Under the pieces are notes generated by a model, which worked only from the letters and a program-made list of their open reading frames with translations, was not told where the DNA came from and made no database searches. A stretch of DNA of 64,000 nucleotides. Origin: Dreissena polymorpha. Lineage: Eukaryota; Mollusca; Bivalvia; Myida; Dreissenidae. This document shows, piece by piece, positions 47,460 through 61,007 of this stretch (its first letter is position 1; every line of letters starts with the position of its first letter). The position numbers were made by a program, and so were the translations under genes. The stretch is taken from contig NC_068362.1 of assembly GCF_020536995.1 (NCBI RefSeq), positions 3,559,173 through 3,623,172 of the forward strand, given 5' to 3'.

Positions 47460-50214
47460 TTGCAAATTATTTGTTTTATCCTAAAGTTATATTTCGCATT
47501 CCATAGTATCATCTTTTATACTCGAATACTACAGTTTATTGATGTTAAGGGATATGTTGAAACTGCGCATCTCTGTGATTTAGTGTATCCATAGAACAAA
47601 AACACTCATATTACACGAACAGTTGCGGCAAGTCAAAAGACTTTCTTTCAGAGAATTGTTTTGTTTTGCTTATATCATTGGTGCAAAAAATTAAAGTGAA
47701 TTGAAAATACCTGAAAAGTGATGGGTTTAAAACCCGGCTTCGTGGAAATTCATGAACATACCTCATAATTCAATATTTGTTGACCGTATATTTATAATAT
47801 TGTAAATGAAATGATAATGATTTATGTTCATAAAATTTGCATATATATTGCAATTTGTTCCAGTTTATTGAACATAAATAATTGAGAACACGTTTAGGTT
47901 TGACCTGTGTATTACAAAACTCCAAAGCGCTGTTAGGTATTTTGAGACCACTGCAATGGATTGGGTTAGCTGGTTGCTATGTTTGCGTTAGTTTAATGAT
48001 TTTTTTTTCAAAATTATATAAATAGTGTGATAAGGATTCTATTTTCAAGCGTTGTTATACATTAGTATGTATATTCTTTGAAAATATGATCAATCGCCTA
48101 AATTTCTGCAATTATGTACAAAAACGTGTCATTGAATTGTTTTGTCGTTTAAAATCACTCGACAGTTAACACTAAAACATCATGCTTTAATGTCGATAAT
48201 CAACGAGTAATTGATACTTTCATTTATAACTTTAACTATGAATTTGGATATACACACTATTTTGTCAGTAAAATATTATATGTAATACGGCTTTTACTTA
48301 CCAGATTCTGTGTGAACCATTACCCATAACAGTATGGTCTGTGTGGGAAGTATGCTGAGTTTTATGACAATTGTAAATATTATCCCAAAAATATATAATA
48401 AAATTAATACTGACATTTACAACACAAATGACATTATACTTTTGAAATTAAAGGATCTTCGAATCCGTGCAAAAATAAATGATTTAATGGCGTTGAAGCT
48501 TGGTTATGAATATTTATACCTACCTCCAAAGAAAAATGTTTAAAAACAGTAGAAATGTTTAGTTATTGGTGTAGGGATTTTCACAAACTCAATGTTTTAA
48601 ATTAACAGTTTTTGTTGTAGCTTTGTAAGTTAGACAAGTCATATGGAGGGTTCTGTACACTTTTTTATTTTGAAATATATAATTCCACAATATCAACATG
48701 TACAATTCTTCATTCCAAATAAATTTTATATTGCATATTAATGTATTGTGTTTATGAAAGTGTTGTAGAATATTTTGCCATTGTATGATTAAGGTTTATT
48801 TGTATTATTATTAACGACGCAAATAAAATGTTGTATTGACCACATTGACGGGCTCTCTCCATGCAATCACAATGCCTGTTATTTAAATTTTCCTAAAAGT
48901 GAACACAAAATGTTAGCAATGAAATGAAAAAACGAAACAGCACAAGGCTTCTTAAACAGAAAATGATAAGTCGTAACGGATTTACGATGTTTCAATGTCA
49001 ATTTTTATTATTTCCCGTTCAAAACCTAAAAAAGTCATATGAAAGCAACTCCTCCTACATTTTAAGCGCGATTTTCGTGCGACGTTCATATAATAATTGT
49101 CTGCATGTACAACAGCGCATTTTGTCAATCGTGTGCACCATTACGTTATTTTAAGGACAAGCTAGCCAATGGTAAACATATACATTTATTTTTGCTTCTT
49201 TAATAAGCAAATCAAGAAGTCCCATACACTTCACGCGGTTGTAGCAAATTAGACGATTATTCTAAATTGCATTACTTCTGCATAATTTTATCAATTAAAC
49301 TGTACAACTCGAAGGGTTGTCTTATACACATGTACATATATGACTGTCTAATCGGTATTGAAAATCAAGAGTATTCTATTTATGTAGAATACTCTTTTGA
49401 GTCCATCTTTTTGCTCGGCGTAGGCATCGATTATGTCGATGTCTTTCACACAATTACATGTCTGTTTTTCCATTTTATGAAATAGACGCAAATCATGGTC
49501 AAACAAATCGCGAGGCACTTGACACATGATTCAATTCGAATAATGCTTATCATAAAATTCCATATTTACAATTTCACCACTGATTTCGGAGCTCGTGTAG
49601 GAGTTCTAAATGGTTTATAATGCATCTTAATATTCTTATTGTTCATATTCGTATTCTCGTATTGTTCTTTAACGCACCTTTGAACCAGTAATGATAAGTC
49701 GGATAACCCTATGTGCAGTAGCTAGCCGACGACCAATCGTGCTCTGTGATCATGTGTTGCAGCTGTCGATTTTACATATTCCAGTTTCATCGTTTGTATG
49801 ATGCCTGTGTTCATGGGTTGACTTACGTAATCAAGTGATATGCGGGGCTGTGATGATTTGGGTCATGGCACAGAACTATTGTGCTCTTAAGCTGTCTCAT
49901 TAGTCTGTCCCTTCAACCATTTACGCATTATTCCAGTAGTCATACATGCACTTGTTTGCATCGTTGTGTATCGGAAGCATGTCTCGAGTCAGTGATCGAA
50001 CACGAGGCGTTGTTTTTAACCCACCGTTATCCTATCTTTCGACCCCTTTGAACTAGCTCTTGTTGTTTCATATTTCTTAAAGAAAGCGCGAAACCGGAAA
50101 CAAATACAAGCATAACTGAAGGCAATAGCATGTAAGTGGTAGAATATCAAGCAGGTCAGCAAAACAAGAGATTTCTTAGCAACGATACAAACAACATCAG
50201 CATAAATGTTTGTA
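47460..50214. other. AT-rich non-coding DNA
   Basis: I see no supported gene. A 69-codon frame at 48334 lacks splice signals or family resemblance. Confidence 0.35.
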
Positions 50215-51345
50215 ACAAATCCAATAACTCTTAAGTGAATTGACCGATTGGCTTGATACTTCACATGTGCATTGGCCTTAGATAGTACGTGACCCCTATA
50301 AAAATTGGGTTCACTAGGTCAAAGGTCAATGTTGCTATTACACTAAGTGTGAAAATTGTTTCCGATCAATAACTTATCAACCAATTGACAGATGGACTTG
50401 ATACTTAACACGTGCATTGGCCTTAGACAGTATATTACCCCTATCGAAAATGGGGTTACTAAATCAAAGGTCAAGGTCACTACCACACTAAGTGAGAAAA
50501 TCGTTTTCGATCAATAACTCGTCAACCAATTGACCAATTGGCTTGATACTTCACATGTGCATTGGTCTTTGACAGTAAATCGTCCCTATTGAAATTGTGG
50601 TCACAAGATCAAAGGTCAAGGTCACTATCACACTTTTAAAATCGTTTCCGATCTATCACTCGTCAACGAATCGACTGATTGGCTTGATTATTCACATGTG
50701 CATAGGCCTTGGTCATTATATGACCCCTATTGAAATTGGGGTCGCTAGGTCAAAGGTTAAGGTCACTATCACACTAAGTGTGAAAACTGTTTACGATTAA
50801 TATATCGTCAACGAATCAACCGATTGGCTTGATACTTCACATGTGCATTTGCCTTGGACATTAGATGAACCCTATTCAAATTGGGGTCACTAGATCAAAG
50901 GTCATGGTCAATATCACACTAAGTGTGAAAAGCGTGTCCGATCAATAACTTGTCAATCAATTTAGCGCTTTGCTTGATTCTTCACATGTGTATTGTCCTT
51001 GGACAGTAGATTACCCATATTGAAATTGGGGTAACTAGGTCACCGGTCAATATCTTTGTAACACATTACGAGTACAATCGTTCCCGATCAATAACACGTC
51101 AACTGATTCACCGATTGGATTGATATGTCCCTTGTGCATTGACCTTGGACAGTAGATGACCCCTATTGAAATTCGGGCCACTAGTTCAAAGATCAAGGTT
51201 ACTGTTAAAAACTAAGTGAGAAATCGTTTCCCGTCAATACCTTGTCAACTGATTCACTGATTGGCTTGATATGCCCATGTGCATTTACCTTTGACAGTAG
51301 ATGACGCCTTTTGAAATTGGTGTCACTAAGTCAAAGGTCAAGATC
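50215..51345. repeat. Tandem array, about eight units of 145 bp
   Basis: The landmark gcttgatacttcacatgtg recurs near 50251, 50395, 50541, 50682, 50827, 50972, 51118 and 51264. Each unit also has gacccctattgaaattgggg, tcactaggtcaaaggtcaa and gatcaataactcgtcaac. Units differ by scattered substitutions and small indels, so the array is fairly old. Frames through it are not genes. Confidence 0.9.
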
Positions 51346-53118
<1,773 letters not shown>

Positions 53119-53121
53119 TAT

Positions 53122-53255
53122 AGCTCACCCAGCCTGCGCATCTCTCAGTCTGGTCAGGAGATACATAATGAGACATTAACACATTGTGTGATTTTATAGC
53201 GAACAGCATCGCCTCCGTTCAGACTGCGCAATTGCACAGGTTGGGCTTAATACGC
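53122..53255. mobile_element. Small foldback repeat
   Basis: ctcacccagcctgcgcatct on the left resembles the complement of the right end (gcccaacctgtgcaattg), and cagtctgg inside pairs with cagactg. This looks like a short MITE next to the TA run. Confidence 0.35.
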
Positions 53256-54942
53256 TGGCTAAAACGTATAATACCCATTTCCTCATGACGCGGCTATGAA
53301 AGTGTGAATTTAATGTGTCGAAAGAAACTGCGTGTAAATCAAATATTAACATACGATATATTTCGATGGTGAATAAATACACTCATAATAAGGCATGTGA
53401 GAACACATATGATGTGCACTCCCGTAGTATAATTTACTTACATTAATGTGTGGTTTGACAATGATAACACACATGTCATGCGGTGAATATTCGCCTAACA
53501 AGTGAAAAAACACAATAGTTAAACTCTTTTTTTTTCAATTAATTAGTTAGAAACGTAAATTTCTAACTTTATTTCAAAGTCAGCATTTACGCCGAAAACC
53601 TTTTTAAGATATATTTCTTGTCATATTAAGTTCGATTTTAGCCATTATAAAGCATTTTTGTTGTTGTCAATAGTATACCTGAAGTTATTGGTGAACTCAA
53701 GTTCAACGTTTTACAAATTGAGAACTGTGAATATAAACAAACTTAACCTTCTACAGTTGCGTTGTTAGCATCCGTGAATACAAAATATCCCCGCTATCTG
53801 ATCAGAACAAAAGAACGTTTCCCAGACATAGCAAATTTAACACCGCTGTAGAAGCATGCACTATGAACGAGGTTACGCAACAGTCGCGTGATAGTGAACT
53901 GGACATTCCACTTAACGTGTTTATCAGCAGTAGTTTATTTTCCCACATCTATTCATAGCCTCAGATTATGAATAGTTTGTGCTGAGCCAAAAAATACTAC
54001 GTTATTAAGACGCAGCAGATAGTGGACTATTGTAATCATTCATAAACATTCTCTTCCGCGCACGTATAATACAAACATTATTTATTGATTTTTTCTATAA
54101 ACGCTCCATTAAAAAATATTCCATTTAACGTGATATTCACATTATTTTTCCATTTTTAAATGCATATAGTTGAAGAACTCAAACCTCTTGCATAAATTAT
54201 ACAACTCTTTTTAGCGTGGATGCGGCAGATGCGGCAGGTTTATCGTAGTTAAGAGTGACTTGAAAAGCTTTGTACTAACCTTTGTTGTTGGCTTTCTGAT
54301 TTGATTGTCTTTCTGGCACCAACGCTCTCGTTAATGGACGCCCGACAGTAAATTACACTCCAACACTGAAATCGTACGTCAATTTTACGCAATGTTGGAA
54401 GTACCGTTTTTGTACGCTGTTTTTAAATTCAAATTTCAACAATTTTTCAGGTTATTAACACCCCTTTAACTCAGGTTATTGTGGTAAAATTTACAGAAGC
54501 AAAGCTAAGTTTTTTTTTATTTAAGCAATTAAAACGAGGCCCTAAAATGATACGTTATAAGAAGCATGTTTAATTTAAAACGTACGTGTCAAGTATCTAA
54601 TTGGTGCAATGAAAGACTTAAAGATAGACCATATTTGATTCTCCTTAAATTCGTTTTTCTTTTTTAGTTGCGGCGTTCCAAACAACCAAGTATTTCCGGG
54701 GTAAAGTATATTTAAAAAAAAAACAAAAAAAAACAAACAAAATTAAACGAAAATCATAACTTAAAACTCCGGTTACTTTTTTCAAGAGCAATAGCTACAT
54801 GTATAACTTTTGCAAAAGTTCGTCTCTTCTAGCAAACAAAGAAAAAATGAACCAAAACGAAATGGTTAAAATCAATACAAAATATGTTTTAAATATTGCA
54901 ATCAATCCTTATGAAAACACATATGAATTTAAATCTGTTTAG
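53256..54942. other. AT-rich non-coding DNA
   Basis: No exon or repeat could be supported. Confidence 0.35.
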
Positions 54943-54987
54943 AACCAGTGACGATAACTTCAATCTGACAGCCAGTTTGGATGACAC
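54943..54987 (+). CDS. Candidate exon a: acidic tail segment
   Basis: It is bounded by ctgtttag and a strong donor (ACAC|GTAAGT), phase 2 on both sides. It reads TSDDNFNLTASLDD. Its phase accepts exon 41987-42050 upstream and fits exon 57907 downstream. Short, so support is modest. Confidence 0.4.
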
Positions 54988-55488
54988 GTAAGTGTACTGA
55001 AAATATACGTTTTCGTAATAATAAGTTTCATAATCGCCCTTTGAAACATAATCAATATATCATATCATGTTTTACAATAATCTAATACTTGTTATTTATT
55101 CAGGTTTGATCGATGGAGTGAGTGAGTAAATGAGTTATTAATGATGGACGGCAGATATTGAGGGCGAAAAGGAGAGAGTGAGAGAACTATTGAGAAAGTT
55201 AGAAACTTAGCAAAAGTTCATGTGAAATAATTCAACCAGAAATTAATAAAGTAAGCAATTGTAACTTACTTATTAACATAAAAATAATAAAGGATTTAGT
55301 TCATGTACATAAATGACCCTACAGACACACGAGAAATCATGGATCATGAATGGTCAGTAAACATGTAAGAGTAATCAATTATATAATCCCTTTCATGATA
55401 AGTTTCCTAATCAAACACGATAAGATTGTTATTATAATCAAGACCATATGTTATTTAGCAATGGTTTATTACTATTTATTTCTTTTAG

Positions 55489-55548
55489 TCGCATGCCAGA
55501 AAGAAATCCGACATTCACTGCAAAAATCAACAGAAAAATAACAACAGA
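55489..55548 (+). CDS. Candidate cassette exon (uncertain frame)
   Basis: A good acceptor (ttcttttag) and donor (AGA|GTAAGT) bound 60 bases. In phase 0 it is fully open (SHARKKSDIHCKNQQKNNNR). It does not fit the phase of its neighbours directly, so it may be an alternative exon or chance. Confidence 0.25.
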
Positions 55549-55679
55549 GTAAGTGAATGAGTAATGAATGAAAATCGGATTTGAAAAAGTGTTTTGAATA
55601 AGAGATTTAAAAGAATAACGGATGATTGGGGCTTATAAGGAGGAATAAAGGCAAGGAGGGAGGGAGGGAGCGAATATGG

Positions 55680-55970
<291 letters not shown>

Positions 55971-56647
55971 TAAACTCTATCTGCCCTCTTGTGGGGTGCA
56001 GAAACTTGGCAAAAGAATGGCTTGAACGGGAGTAATCGTGTATTAACAAGGCGATTCACGTGCCGTTCAAGCCCTGTTATGTGTTTTTCATATCAATAAT
56101 TTGGTCCACGCGCAGTTACTTCCCTTCTCCAGCCTTCGACGACTTTCCAAGCATAAATGGGGAACTGAATAAGCACCAGTTTCCTCATGCATGCAGGGAT
56201 AATGACAATGACTATTTCAATCCACTTTTCAAATTATACCATCTGCACTCTCTTGACAACAGCTTTATTTTATTGGCAAAGTCAATGAAGTTAAGGTTAT
56301 TTACTCAACACGTTCAAAAGACTATGCTGTAAATGTAAGTGGTTATGTACCTTCAACGCTCCTGCTGTAAATTCCAAAATAATTCCTCATTTTTTACTTT
56401 GCGCGGCTGCATTTCAAGTTTGCATTAATCCATTGTTTAAACACATTTTAAATCGAAAACTGCCTATACGAAGGTAAAGCCTCGTCATTTCGGATGATTA
56501 CCGAGTGAGGCATATGTAAAACACAACCTTGAACTGTATTGAAATAATCGAATTATTTTGTCGATGTCGAATGAACAAGACATATTGTTTTCAATGTTAT
56601 TAATATTTATTTTGGTATGTGTGATTTGTTTATGCAATAATAGCGAA

Positions 56648-56778
56648 AATACACATTTTCTCGGACATGATCATCTGCGGACGCTCTCAAAATCCGTTCC
56701 TGCCCTCGTGCTGCGCACTCGGGCAGGAACGGATTTTTCGAGCGTCCGCAGATGATCATGCCCTCGAAAACGTGTATT
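56648..56778. repeat. 131-bp near-perfect hairpin
   Basis: The arms pair along almost their full length: ATGATCATCTGCGGACGCTC with its complement near 56737-56760, and AAAATCCGTTCCTGCCC with GGGCAGGAACGGATTTT. The loop is about tcgtgctgcgcactc. GC-rich and non-coding. Confidence 0.85.
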
Positions 56779-57906
56779 ATCCCTATATACCAGTACAATC
56801 CGTCGTGAACTTCTAAATCACAACTTTGCCTTTATATAATATATGTTCCCAAGTGTTGTGAGGAATGGTAAAAAACACAGTCAATATTATTACAAGTTTT
56901 CGCATTTCAAACAATTTGTGTTTTTGTTGTATTTCTGATGTTGATTTCCCATATATAAAGCGGAATTGTATTGTATTTATATGATTGTATTTTACTCCAG
57001 TGTATTCGCTATTACTTTATTATTGAAAGTAGTTTTCTCAATTATTTTCATAGTTGTCTTTCAATTATGTAATCTAGAAAAGGGCGCTTAAGTAACCTTT
57101 TTCTTTAAGGCATTATCGCGTTTGTTCAATGCAATCAATTGTAAATTATTACATTAATATCGTGTTCTTCTCAAAGTTTCCTTTGTTTCTTCGTTATGAA
57201 CAAGCATGTAACTACATGTATTACCATTACCAAGCATAACGTAGTGGCGTCATTGTTTGTACATATACTATTTGGATTAAAAAAGTAATGTTAAATAAAT
57301 ATAATATGATAACCCAATTTGTATGTTCGATTTAATGTTGGTTTACATGGAATACTTGAATTAAGAAGTAATGATCAATAAAATAATTTATAATAACACA
57401 ACTTCAAAAATATTAACGTTAACGATTGGACTCATAATAACATTTTAAATTACTGTTCATGTTTCTGATAATGTGAAAAACAAATATCCATAATTACGCA
57501 ATCCATATTTATTATCTAATAAATAATTGATACATGAGCTAGGCCTATAAATAAGTTGCTTATGTACGTGTATAAATTCGTAATGACAATTTACATTTCA
57601 TTTTCGCAATAACAAGTCATTCGCTTTCTGGTGTGGATTTTTATTGTATTTAACTTCCTGCTTTGTTTCTTTGGAACAGGAAGTTGTCTTAGGATATTTC
57701 CAAACGCGTTTCTTTCAGTTTACCGCAATTCATTGTTTCAACATATTAGTAAGCGTGTGTAGTAAAGTTCAAAACATTGTGTTAATCTCAAAGGCGAACA
57801 ACAGGACCAGGTTATAATTATTATCAGTAGTAGTAGTAGTAGTATGTTGTTGTTGTTGTTGTTGGTATTGTTGTGATTGTGTAATGATGATGATGACAAA
57901 TTATAG
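56779..57906. other. Putative intron DNA
   Basis: AT-rich, with short TAG, TGT and ATGATG runs at 57826-57895. Nothing else is recognised. Confidence 0.35.
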
Positions 57907-58127
57907 TAAGAAAGGGGACACAAAAGAAGAAAAAAACAACGAACATAACATCACATCACGTGGGGCTACTCAAGACGAGAAACAGGGAGATAAAACAAAC
58001 ACAAAAGATAATGCTGGCCATGAACACACGGGCCCAATTGATACTGAGGCTATGAAAAAGCAACCTCGGGAAGCAAGCGGCAGAATTCAACAACAGGCCA
58101 TGCGGAAAATGCAGCGCGAAGCTGAAA
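57907..58127 (+). CDS. Candidate exon b: Lys/Glu/Thr-rich hydrophilic segment
   Basis: It reads KKGDTKEEKNNEHN, then a low-complexity polar stretch and a helical basic end (QQQAMRKMQREAE), 73 codons open. The acceptor aaattatag lacks a good pyrimidine tract and the donor GAAA|GTTTGT is only fair. An ATG run just upstream (57884) could alternatively make it a first exon. Phase 2 in and phase 1 out fit exons 54943 and 59486. Confidence 0.4.
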
Positions 58128-59485
58128 GTTTGTATAGGTTATAGATTCTGGGAAAACTTATTAAGGCGAATTTTTTATTGTTGATCACTTATCCGTTAGA
58201 AATGATTTAGTAAAAGCAAATTCTTAGTCGCGATGGCAATCGTTCCTTTGAATGTAATTTTCTAATTTAAAAAGACAAACATGTCTAAAGTATTTGAAAA
58301 CATACTTGCATATATTGTCAGCAAATGAAAGAGTAAACTATAGTAATTAACAGTTGAATGTCGTTTATTTTATAAATTGTTGTATAACAAAGTAGATTAC
58401 AAAAAAAATCCTTTTCAAGCGACCAACAGCGTTGAAATCAATTATGAGATTTCAGGTTTCCTCTAAAAAATCATGACATTCAGATGATCAGTTACGTAAT
58501 TCTCTTGCCCAAGATGGTTAAATCGCCAGTTAAAAAAACATCTGGACCACTAGATTCATCGAACAGCCTTAGGAAACGTTTCTTCTCCTTGTAAAAGTTG
58601 AGATAATCTCAAACATTACTATCTGTACAGGAAATAAGAGACCTTATGCTGCCTAATTTTTGTCCTATACGAAACGTAAATATGTGTTATTCGCCTAAAT
58701 AAACTAATTAAATCCATGTCAGGCAGAAAAAAGTATTATTATTTTAACCAATTTACTCTACGAATCAGTAATAATTAAAATAGTGTATTTTATTGGTAAC
58801 GTTGAGAAATTTCTCAATTTCCAATCAAATAAAAGTAAGCATGCATTTTGATTTTTGACAGTGAATTTAACCATGCATTAAACAATATCAAACGGAAATC
58901 GTGACGCAAGCTTAAACTGCGTTTGCACGCTCAGATCGACATACCCCCAATGAATTTGAGCTGAGTTTGTGATGTCCGCCAGTCTCTACTGGGGGACATT
59001 TTGTTTTTTCCCTGTCTGTTTGTTGGTTTGTTTGTTGGTTTGTTTACGTCAAACATTAACATTTGCCATTACTTTTGCAATATTACAGATAGCAATTTCA
59101 TATTTGGTATCAGGTGTATCTCATGGAGCTGCACATTTGGAGTCGTGAAAGGTCAAGGTCATCCTTCAAATGTCAAATATATAGGGGGACATAGTGTTTC
59201 ACAAACACATCTTGTTATTTATATATTCGTGTCCCGTGTTTTGTCCAAAATATATACGTTACTTTGTTGTAACAACTTGTCAAACTAATCATGTACATTT
59301 GAATCCCCAACGGTGTGAGCCAGTCACTGCTGAACATTTAACCATTGCTTTAAGTTAACATGCCCTTAATTTATACAATTTGCCCAATAATGTAGTCCAA
59401 GAGTGATCTTAGGCAGTTCGACGAATAAAAAGGTTTTTCTTTTTTAAATAATTAATGTTTTATTATTTCACGTTAAACTTTTCAG
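58128..59485. other. Putative intron containing a bivalve-type repeat
   Basis: About 58945-59225 holds a repeat bounded by tactgggggacatt and atagggggacatag, with aaaggtcaaggtcatcc inside. It is non-coding, and a 95-codon frame across it is fortuitous. Confidence 0.5.
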
Positions 59486-59586
59486 CGAGCAAGCGGAGGG
59501 TGTACGTTGTATACGGATGTGTCGTATTCATACTGGAAGAGTACGAGGCGAGGGCGCCTGACCAATCCAAAAACTCTTTGGATGAC
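59486..59586 (+). CDS. Exon c of an unrecognised gene
   Basis: A clear acceptor (aacttttcag) and donor (GAC|GTAAGT) bound 101 bases, phase 1 in and phase 0 out. The only frame fully open and fitting the next exon reads SKRRVYVVYGCVVFILEEYE and on to NSLDD. It has a basic start, a hydrophobic strand of about 12 residues and an acidic end. No family is recognised. Confidence 0.6.
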
Positions 59587-59787
59587 GTAAGTTAGCGAGT
59601 TACTTCTTTGTTGACAGGATACACTCTATTTACAGGGCCAAGGTGCGTGCATTTTACATATATCATAGTGTTCCAAAGCATATTCTTCTTTGCAACAATA
59701 TTTTACAATATGTAATAATGTTAAGATATGTGTATACACTTCTTTTAATCATATCGATTGTTTGTTTTACGCGCGCTTCACAAAAAG

Positions 59788-60017
59788 GTACAGAGCATCG
59801 TGCAGACGCAACTGCTGATGTTTGAAAAACTGCAACGGGCATGTCCAAAGGAAGTCAGTCAGAGCGTGAACAAAGAACTGAGAAAGAAGACACTTCGTTG
59901 GGCTGCCGTCCGAGAGGAGGAACATATAAAACCCAATGACACTGACAAATACATTTGTCAATGGTACGAAATTTTGGTGAATGAAAAAACAAAGCACGAG
60001 ATTCTCAAGAAACCCAG
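59788..60017 (+). CDS. Exon d of an unrecognised gene
   Basis: 230 bases from cacaaaaag| to a strong donor (CCCAG|GTAAGT), phase 0 in and phase 2 out. It reads VQSIVQTQLLMFEKLQRACP, KELRKKTLRWAAVREEEH and ICQWYEILVNEKTKHEILKK. It is strongly helical and charged, and cytosolic-looking. The codon pattern and open frame look genuinely coding. No domain is recognised. Confidence 0.65.
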
Positions 60018-60381
60018 GTAAGTTTAGAATGCCCTTCATTTATACTCACACTTGCATCTACATGATATTTTATGTATGTTTTTCAGGTGACGATTATGAA
60101 CTGTTTACTCCATTGTTAACACTGAAAAATATGAAACCATGGCCACGGTTTAATAGTTTCATTTTTAATGTCATGTCCTTCGCAATACTCCTGTTTTCAT
60201 TTAAATGACATTGTGTGCTAACAGCAAGCCTTACTTCAAAGCAATGACCATATACGCACAATTAAATAGGGTAATTTAATTTAAATGGCACATGGTCCCT
60301 TTTAGCATCATTTGGTCGAATTAATATATGCGTTTTAAATTATCAGTTACAAATATTACATTAAAATGTATTGTCGAATAG

Positions 60382-60542
60382 CGAACCTGTCTCAGCCACG
60401 ACATTCAAGGAACACGTAAAGCACATATCCAAAGGCAAAAATGACGCCATGGGAATTGACCAACAATATAAACAAGACGACAAGAAGAAGGCGACAAGCC
60501 CTGAAACCCGCCGATCTGCACTTGACTATGCCTACGAAAGAG
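60382..60542 (+). CDS. Exon e of an unrecognised gene
   Basis: The acceptor gtcgaatag is weak, the donor AGAG|GTAACA good. Phase 2 in and phase 1 out match neighbours on both sides. It reads EPVSATTFKEHVKHISKGKN, a Lys-rich stretch, then RRSALDYAYERG. Hydrophilic and helical. Confidence 0.6.
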
Positions 60543-60897
60543 GTAACACGTTCAGTTGGAAGTTGTATAGCACTATGTTGTTCTTATCCAATTAATTACT
60601 TGTCATAAAATTCATGATTCATTGCCTCCTTTTTGTGATTGTTTTCGTGAACGTCTGAGTACAAAATCATATTACCAGTCAGTCAAAGACAAAGAAGTTA
60701 ATGAAAAAGCCTCTAAGTCGTAATGTTATATGAATATTTTATGGTTGTTTAACACGTCAAAATGGTATTCGATGTGATAATTCCGTATCACCCTTCTAGA
60801 CGCAGTTTATATTGTATGATTGATTGGTCTAAATGGATTAAAATAAATGACCCTCGATTTATTGCAAACATGAATTAATCATTTTTCAATGTTATAG

Positions 60898-61007
60898 GTG
60901 CAAAGCGAATGGCAGTAACCAGACCCGACCTTAAAAAGGTTCTTGACGATGACGTTAAGGAGTTCCTAGCCGATGGTTTCGAAAATGTTTGTTATGTGCT
61001 CATGTAA
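60898..61007 (+). CDS. Exon f, terminal, of an unrecognised gene
   Basis: Acceptor atgttatag precedes 60898. In phase 1 it reads GAKRMAVTRPDLKKVLDDDV, then KEFLADGFENVCYVLM and TAA at 61005-61007. It completes a chain of phase-consistent exons from 59486, about 200 residues in all for exons c-f. No AATAAA stands out nearby. Confidence 0.6.

Noticed and set aside
48334-48543. 69-codon frame
   Set aside because: No signal, domain or splice context. AT-rich chance frame.
50215-51345. Direct repeats with CRISPR-like regularity
   Set aside because: Units are about 145 bp and fully repetitive with no unique spacers, so this is a eukaryotic tandem array.
55104-55117. 14-base micro-exon between ttattcag and GTGAGT
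   Set aside because: Phase fits exon 54943-54987, but the direct join to 57907 is simpler and 14 bases give no independent support.
59001-59288. 95-codon frame
   Set aside because: Lies over a bivalve-type repeat (gggggacat ends) inside a putative intron.
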